A stretch of 64,000 bases of DNA from Prevotella sp. (GTDB taxonomy: Bacteria; Bacteroidota; Bacteroidia; Bacteroidales; Bacteroidaceae): assembly GCA_017413085.1 (NCBI GenBank), contig JAFPVC010000016.1:1-64000 (forward strand). Direction: 5' to 3'. The position numbers and the translations under genes are program-made. Positions 60,465 through 64,000 of this stretch are shown one piece after another (position 1 is the first letter of the stretch; each line of letters opens with the position of its first letter). The notes under the pieces are model-generated. The model did no database searches, was not told where the DNA came from, and was given only the letters and a program-made list of their open reading frames with translations.

Positions 60465-63400
60465 ATGAAAAAGAGTTACACAAAACTCGTCATGCTACTG
60501 CTTGCCATGGTGGGATGCATGACAGCCAGTGCCGATGACAATCTCGTCGAATTGGACGAGAGCATGTTCAAGGCATGGACTACAGCCGGTGCAGATGCCG
60601 AGGAATTGGACCTCTCTATCGAAGAGAACAAAACATTCGTCAACGGCACCGAGACATTCGGCTGCGAAGTGAACTACTTCAGAAATGTAGACGGCGGTAA
60701 CGTAATCTACGGTAACGGAAACGTAATCTGGCAATGGTATGCCGACCTTTCAAAGGTAAAGAAGATGTATTTCACAGGCGAGAAGGGTCTGGCCTTCCGT
60801 CTGCTTTACAACCGTCAGCCTGCTCAAGATGGCGACACTGATAACCACGGACACCAATGTCCTGAGACTGTGGTTACTATAGGTGACGACGGTACTGCTG
60901 TTTTTGACGTTGAGCAATTCAAGCAAAACAACAGCCTTGAGTATTTCCACGTTAACTGTATGAAAATCCAATGGGGTGCTCAGGCTATGAAGTTCAAGAA
61001 AGTGATGCTTGAGGGCGACATCCAGGGCTCTGGCAAGGTATACACTCCACTGGACGGTATGACTGGCAGCTTCCAGTATAATGTTACTTCAATCAACCTT
61101 GGTTCACAGACAAACCTCCTGACATTGCTGAACGGCAGGGAGCGTCTCATTTTCCCAACAGAAAATGCTACCGTCAAGGTAAATGGTGTTGCGCAGGAAC
61201 TTATGTCTGTTGAAGGCATGATGGTTAATGGCAATGCACGCATATTCATGTTTATGAGTGACTATACTATTGATGACTCAGAACAAGAGACAGCAGACGT
61301 AAAACTGTCTTTCACCAACCCAACCGACGAAGCTCAGAAGATTATGTTCAATTTCGGACGCTTCGAGGGCGAGGCATTGCCAAACATCACCGACATGGCT
61401 GCAACATTTGAGGATCACGTTGGTGAGTACTATCCAAATGCTGCCAAGATTCCTGAGGTTGACTCTGCAGATCCAGAACTGAACTCTATCAACCTGCCTG
61501 TAGGCACTACACAATTCAAGGTTAAGTTCACCGGTAAAGCCGACCTCAGCAAGTTAACAGCCAAGTTCGACGATGCACCGATGACCGTATCTCCAAACAC
61601 TGGTCTCGCTGACGAAGTTACTCTGACACGCGCAGCAGGAGATGTTGCAAATGGTGTACACACCATCACCATTGAGAATATTATTCCTGAGATGGACTGG
61701 TTTGAAGACAAGGGCACTGCTACTCTGAAATACAGCTTCGGCATTACAGACATAGGCGAGGGCATAAAGACCTATATGAAAGACAATTTCACAGAGTCAG
61801 GCAATGGTACTGTTCCTGCTTCATGGAATGTATTAAGCGATGGCGATGTACGCACAGGAGCAACAGGACTTTGGGGCGGTTGCCGTCTTATTGGCGTAAG
61901 CGGCAGCTTCGCACCAGTTGTACTCTACCTCTGCTCACGTGGTGTTGCCAGCGGTGGTTACGCAAACTATGGAGCGAACGACGAGAAACTGACACTTGAG
62001 CCAAATACATATCATCTGAAATATGAGGCTGCTCGCTGGGATGGTTCTGGCACACGTGGTCTGAAAGTACAGGTTGTATCTGAGGAAGTTAAGGATGGAG
62101 AAGGCAATATCGTAAGCGGTGGTGAGATTATAGCAGAACAGCTGACTCCAGTTAACACTGACCGCAACATAGAGGGCCAGTGCAACAAGGGTGACCTTGA
62201 GTTCACCGTTACCGAGGCTGGTAACTACATACTGAAGTTCTTCCCAACCGATGCAAATGGTAATCCTGCTGGATATGGTGATGGACTTGCAGTTGCAAAC
62301 ATCAAGGTGCAGACTATTCCTGACGTAATGGGTATCTATGACCTCGTGGCTCTCCAGGATGCTATGGATGTTGCTAAAACTGCTAAGAATGCTGCCGAGG
62401 GCGAGCGCTTCGCGGGTGATACTTACACGGCTCTTGACAATGTAATCACAAAGTACACCAACACTCCTCCTACCGCTCCTTCTTCATTCGACGGAGCCGT
62501 TAAGGAACTGACAGATGCTGCTAAAGCTATGGACGCTCACCGCAAGCTCTGCGAGGACTTCGACAAACTGCCGGCTGACCTGCTCACTAACATGGACAAG
62601 TATGCAGAGACCAAGTTCGCTACTCAGTCTATTTACGAAGACCTTGTTAATACATTCAACAAGTATGCTACCATCGAGACTGAGGAGATAGAGGTTGACG
62701 CTGTAATGCAGACTGTGCGCTATGCTAAGCCAAAGAACATCACCGCTGACGACGAGCTGCAGGCTGGTATCACAGAGATGACCGCTGCAAACGCTAAGGT
62801 GGCTATGTTCACAGAGGGTGCATCTACTAACGGTACAAAGGGCTATGCTGCTCTCCACGAGCGTCTGCGCCGCGGTATCGAGACTGCTGAGGCACTTGGT
62901 ATCAGCGAGAGCAATCCTGCTGTTGCTGCTGCTATCGCAGAACTGGGCGACAACGACGAGGTTGCCAACGCACTGAAGGCTGAGATTGCCAAGGCTCTGG
63001 AGGAAGTTACTGAAGTAACCGAGCCAATCGACATGACCGTGTTCATCAAGAACCCGAACATCTATGTTACTACGGCTTCAGAAAACGACTTCTCTGACGG
63101 TGCTGCTCCTGGATGGACCATCACAGGCGAGAGCATTTCAGGTAACTGGGGTCTTGCTGGTGGCAGCGGCACACACATTGCTACCAATGACGTACCTGCC
63201 GACGAGGCTCTGACTATATCTTCTCCAGTAGTCGTAACACAGGAAATTACCGACCTGCCTAACGGTACATACCAGGTAACTGCATTCCTCGGCGACCGTC
63301 GCGGCCAGGACGACTTCATCAACAACTCTGGCGTCAAGGACGACACTAAGACTGTTGAGGAGAATCTGGCAGCTGCCAAGGCTAAGGTATATCCTATGGA

Positions 63401-63812
63401 GTATCTGTTCATCAACACCAGTGCAACTGCAGAGGGTGCATACGACAACAAGACACAGGTTCAGAGCAACGGCGTTTCTTGGGGTGTTAAGGATGAAAAC
63501 AAGATTGTCAGCAAGAAGTTCACCGTAACCGACGGCAAGATTACCCTCGGCGTAAGAAACGAAGGTTCTCCTGCATGGTTCGCATTCAACGAAATCCGCA
63601 TTGAGTTAGTTCCAAATTCAGTTATTGGTGACGTGAACAATGACAACAAGATTACTATGGCTGATGCCAACCTTATTGTAAACTACTACCTCGCTCCTGG
63701 CAACTATCCAAACTTCCCTGTTGAAGCTGCCGATTTGAACGATGACGATGAGATTACAATGGCTGATGCTAACGCAGTAGTTAACATTTACCTTGCTGGT
63801 GAAAGTGAATAA
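60465..63812 (+). CDS. Secreted multidomain protein with dockerin-like C-terminus (1115 aa)
   Basis: The start at ATG 60465 (MKKSYTKLVMLLLAMVGCMTASA) gives a standard signal peptide; the ATG two codons upstream is possible. The N-terminal part (to about 195) looks like a carbohydrate-binding beta-sandwich (MKFKKVMLEGDIQGSG at its end). A region about 430-625 is a second sandwich. About 625-865 is a helical Ala/Lys/Glu-rich stalk, and about 870-1050 is a third sandwich with EITDLPNGTYQVTAFLGDR. The last 65 residues are two dockerin-like repeats (GDVNNDNKITMADANLIV and DLNDDDEITMADANAVV). No catalytic motif was identified. It probably binds polymers at the surface. Confidence 0.82.
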   Translation: MKKSYTKLVMLLLAMVGCMTASADDNLVELDESMFKAWTTAGADAEELDLSIEENKTFVNGTETFGCEVNYFRNVDGGNVIYGNGNVIWQWYADLSKVKKMYFTGEKGLAFRLLYNRQPAQDGDTDNHGHQCPETVVTIGDDGTAVFDVEQFKQNNSLEYFHVNCMKIQWGAQAMKFKKVMLEGDIQGSGKVYTPLDGMTGSFQYNVTSINLGSQTNLLTLLNGRERLIFPTENATVKVNGVAQELMSVEGMMVNGNARIFMFMSDYTIDDSEQETADVKLSFTNPTDEAQKIMFNFGRFEGEALPNITDMAATFEDHVGEYYPNAAKIPEVDSADPELNSINLPVGTTQFKVKFTGKADLSKLTAKFDDAPMTVSPNTGLADEVTLTRAAGDVANGVHTITIENIIPEMDWFEDKGTATLKYSFGITDIGEGIKTYMKDNFTESGNGTVPASWNVLSDGDVRTGATGLWGGCRLIGVSGSFAPVVLYLCSRGVASGGYANYGANDEKLTLEPNTYHLKYEAARWDGSGTRGLKVQVVSEEVKDGEGNIVSGGEIIAEQLTPVNTDRNIEGQCNKGDLEFTVTEAGNYILKFFPTDANGNPAGYGDGLAVANIKVQTIPDVMGIYDLVALQDAMDVAKTAKNAAEGERFAGDTYTALDNVITKYTNTPPTAPSSFDGAVKELTDAAKAMDAHRKLCEDFDKLPADLLTNMDKYAETKFATQSIYEDLVNTFNKYATIETEEIEVDAVMQTVRYAKPKNITADDELQAGITEMTAANAKVAMFTEGASTNGTKGYAALHERLRRGIETAEALGISESNPAVAAAIAELGDNDEVANALKAEIAKALEEVTEVTEPIDMTVFIKNPNIYVTTASENDFSDGAAPGWTITGESISGNWGLAGGSGTHIATNDVPADEALTISSPVVVTQEITDLPNGTYQVTAFLGDRRGQDDFINNSGVKDDTKTVEENLAAAKAKVYPMEYLFINTSATAEGAYDNKTQVQSNGVSWGVKDENKIVSKKFTVTDGKITLGVRNEGSPAWFAFNEIRIELVPNSVIGDVNNDNKITMADANLIVNYYLAPGNYPNFPVEAADLNDDDEITMADANAVVNIYLAGESE

Positions 63813-63847
63813 AAGGCGACTAACCGCTAAAACACTGTAAATATATT

Positions 63848-63890
63848 AAGGAGATAGAAGAAGACCTAATCTTTCTTCTATCTCCTTTTC
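63848..63890 (+). terminator. 15-bp hairpin terminator
   Basis: AAGGAGATAGAAGAA (63848-63862) pairs with TTCTTCTATCTCCTT (63873-63887), then TTC. Confidence 0.85.
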
Positions 63891-63917
63891 AATTCATAAT
63901 GTATAATTCATTATTTA
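63890..63917. repeat. Short 7-bp array
   Basis: ATTCATA, ATGTATA, ATTCATT in 7-bp steps, just before the next gene start. Confidence 0.65.
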
Positions 63918-63921
63918 AAGT

Positions 63922-64000
63922 ATGATAAAAAAAACATTCTGCAAGGGATTTTTTACTTTTCGTTTTTCACTGTTCTCTTCATTGCTGCTTGCAGCAACTG
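63922..64000 (+). CDS. Start of a lipoprotein gene, cut by the window end
   Basis: ATG at 63922; only 26 codons are visible. They give MIKKTFCKGFF then FRFSLFSSLLLAAT, a signal peptide nearly the same as those of the operon lipoproteins at 53338, 51491 and 44642. The DNA has the same build: AAGGGATTTTTTACTTTTC, then a CATTGCTGC..GCAG stem. It is probably a SusD- or FAS1-type lipoprotein, but the mature part is not in the window. An A8 run at codons 2-5 is a further possible slippage site. Confidence 0.7.
   Translation, partial: MIKKTFCKGFFTFRFSLFSSLLLAAT

Noticed and set aside
60465..63812. Glycoside hydrolase
   Set aside because: Sandwich-like modules and a dockerin-like end suggest carbohydrate binding, but I could not find a catalytic motif of any GH or PL family.

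Overview
The window comes from a Bacteroidales genome, most likely Prevotellaceae (Prevotella in the broad sense). The evidence is: SusC/SusD pairs; promoters of the Bacteroidetes type, with a TAnnTTTG -7 box ahead of most transcription units; lipoproteins with a Cys-Ser-Asp lipobox; very large repetitive secreted proteins; and core genes (infC, rpmI, rplT, yebC, maf, an RSH protein, an ECF sigma factor, a DUF4301 protein) of Bacteroidales type. I saw no rRNA, tRNA or CRISPR array.

Layout. 1-1196 (-): IS4-type transposase cut by the window edge. 1197-2348: non-coding, with a 224-bp tandem repeat. 2349-9296 (+): a 2251-aa repetitive secreted protein followed by a 59-aa acidic peptide. 9300-11100: small genes, including a 41-aa peptide and a two-gene unit (FtsZ C-terminal-like protein plus uracil-DNA-glycosylase-like protein). 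11138-16387 (-): alpha-2-macroglobulin-like protein. 16807-19599 (+): 930-aa repeat protein with a dockerin-like end. 20199-32061 (+): housekeeping block of alkD-like gene, TIGR04076 protein, infC-rpmI-rplT, yebC, AddA-like helicase/nuclease, maf, hydrolase-type RSH, ECF sigma and DUF4301. 32497-42527 (-): M6 protease with dockerin-like end, GH28-GH105 pectinase fusion, 55-aa acidic peptide and a 1611-aa repeat protein. 42936-59268 (-): a seven-gene operon with two SusC/SusD pairs and three fasciclin-domain (FAS1) lipoproteins. 60465-63812 (+): a third dockerin-like secreted protein. 63922 to the end: start of another lipoprotein gene.

How the genes fit together. Most of the window outside the housekeeping block is cell-envelope and secretion machinery. 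The pectinase fusion and the SusCD/FAS1 operon point to capture and breakdown of external polymers. Secreted proteins carry one of two C-terminal types: a two-repeat dockerin-like module with an invariant ITMADAN core (three proteins), or a short LGG/LAG...G(T/I)Y/V-type end (two proteins). Each of the latter two is followed by a small acidic peptide gene of one family.

The most unusual content is in and around the intergenic DNA. Degenerate periodic arrays with fixed periods of 7, 8, 9 and 22 bp recur at many sites. The 22-bp arrays are made of 17-bp pseudo-palindromes (TAATCAGG..CCTGATTA) with 5-bp spacers kept in register at three loci. A 7-bp repeat (GTGAAAA on the + strand) lies inside the signal-peptide codons of two neighbouring lipoprotein genes. 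One has four units and an intact ATG frame. The other has three, which puts its ATG out of frame with the body of the gene, as expected of a slipped-strand phase-variable switch.
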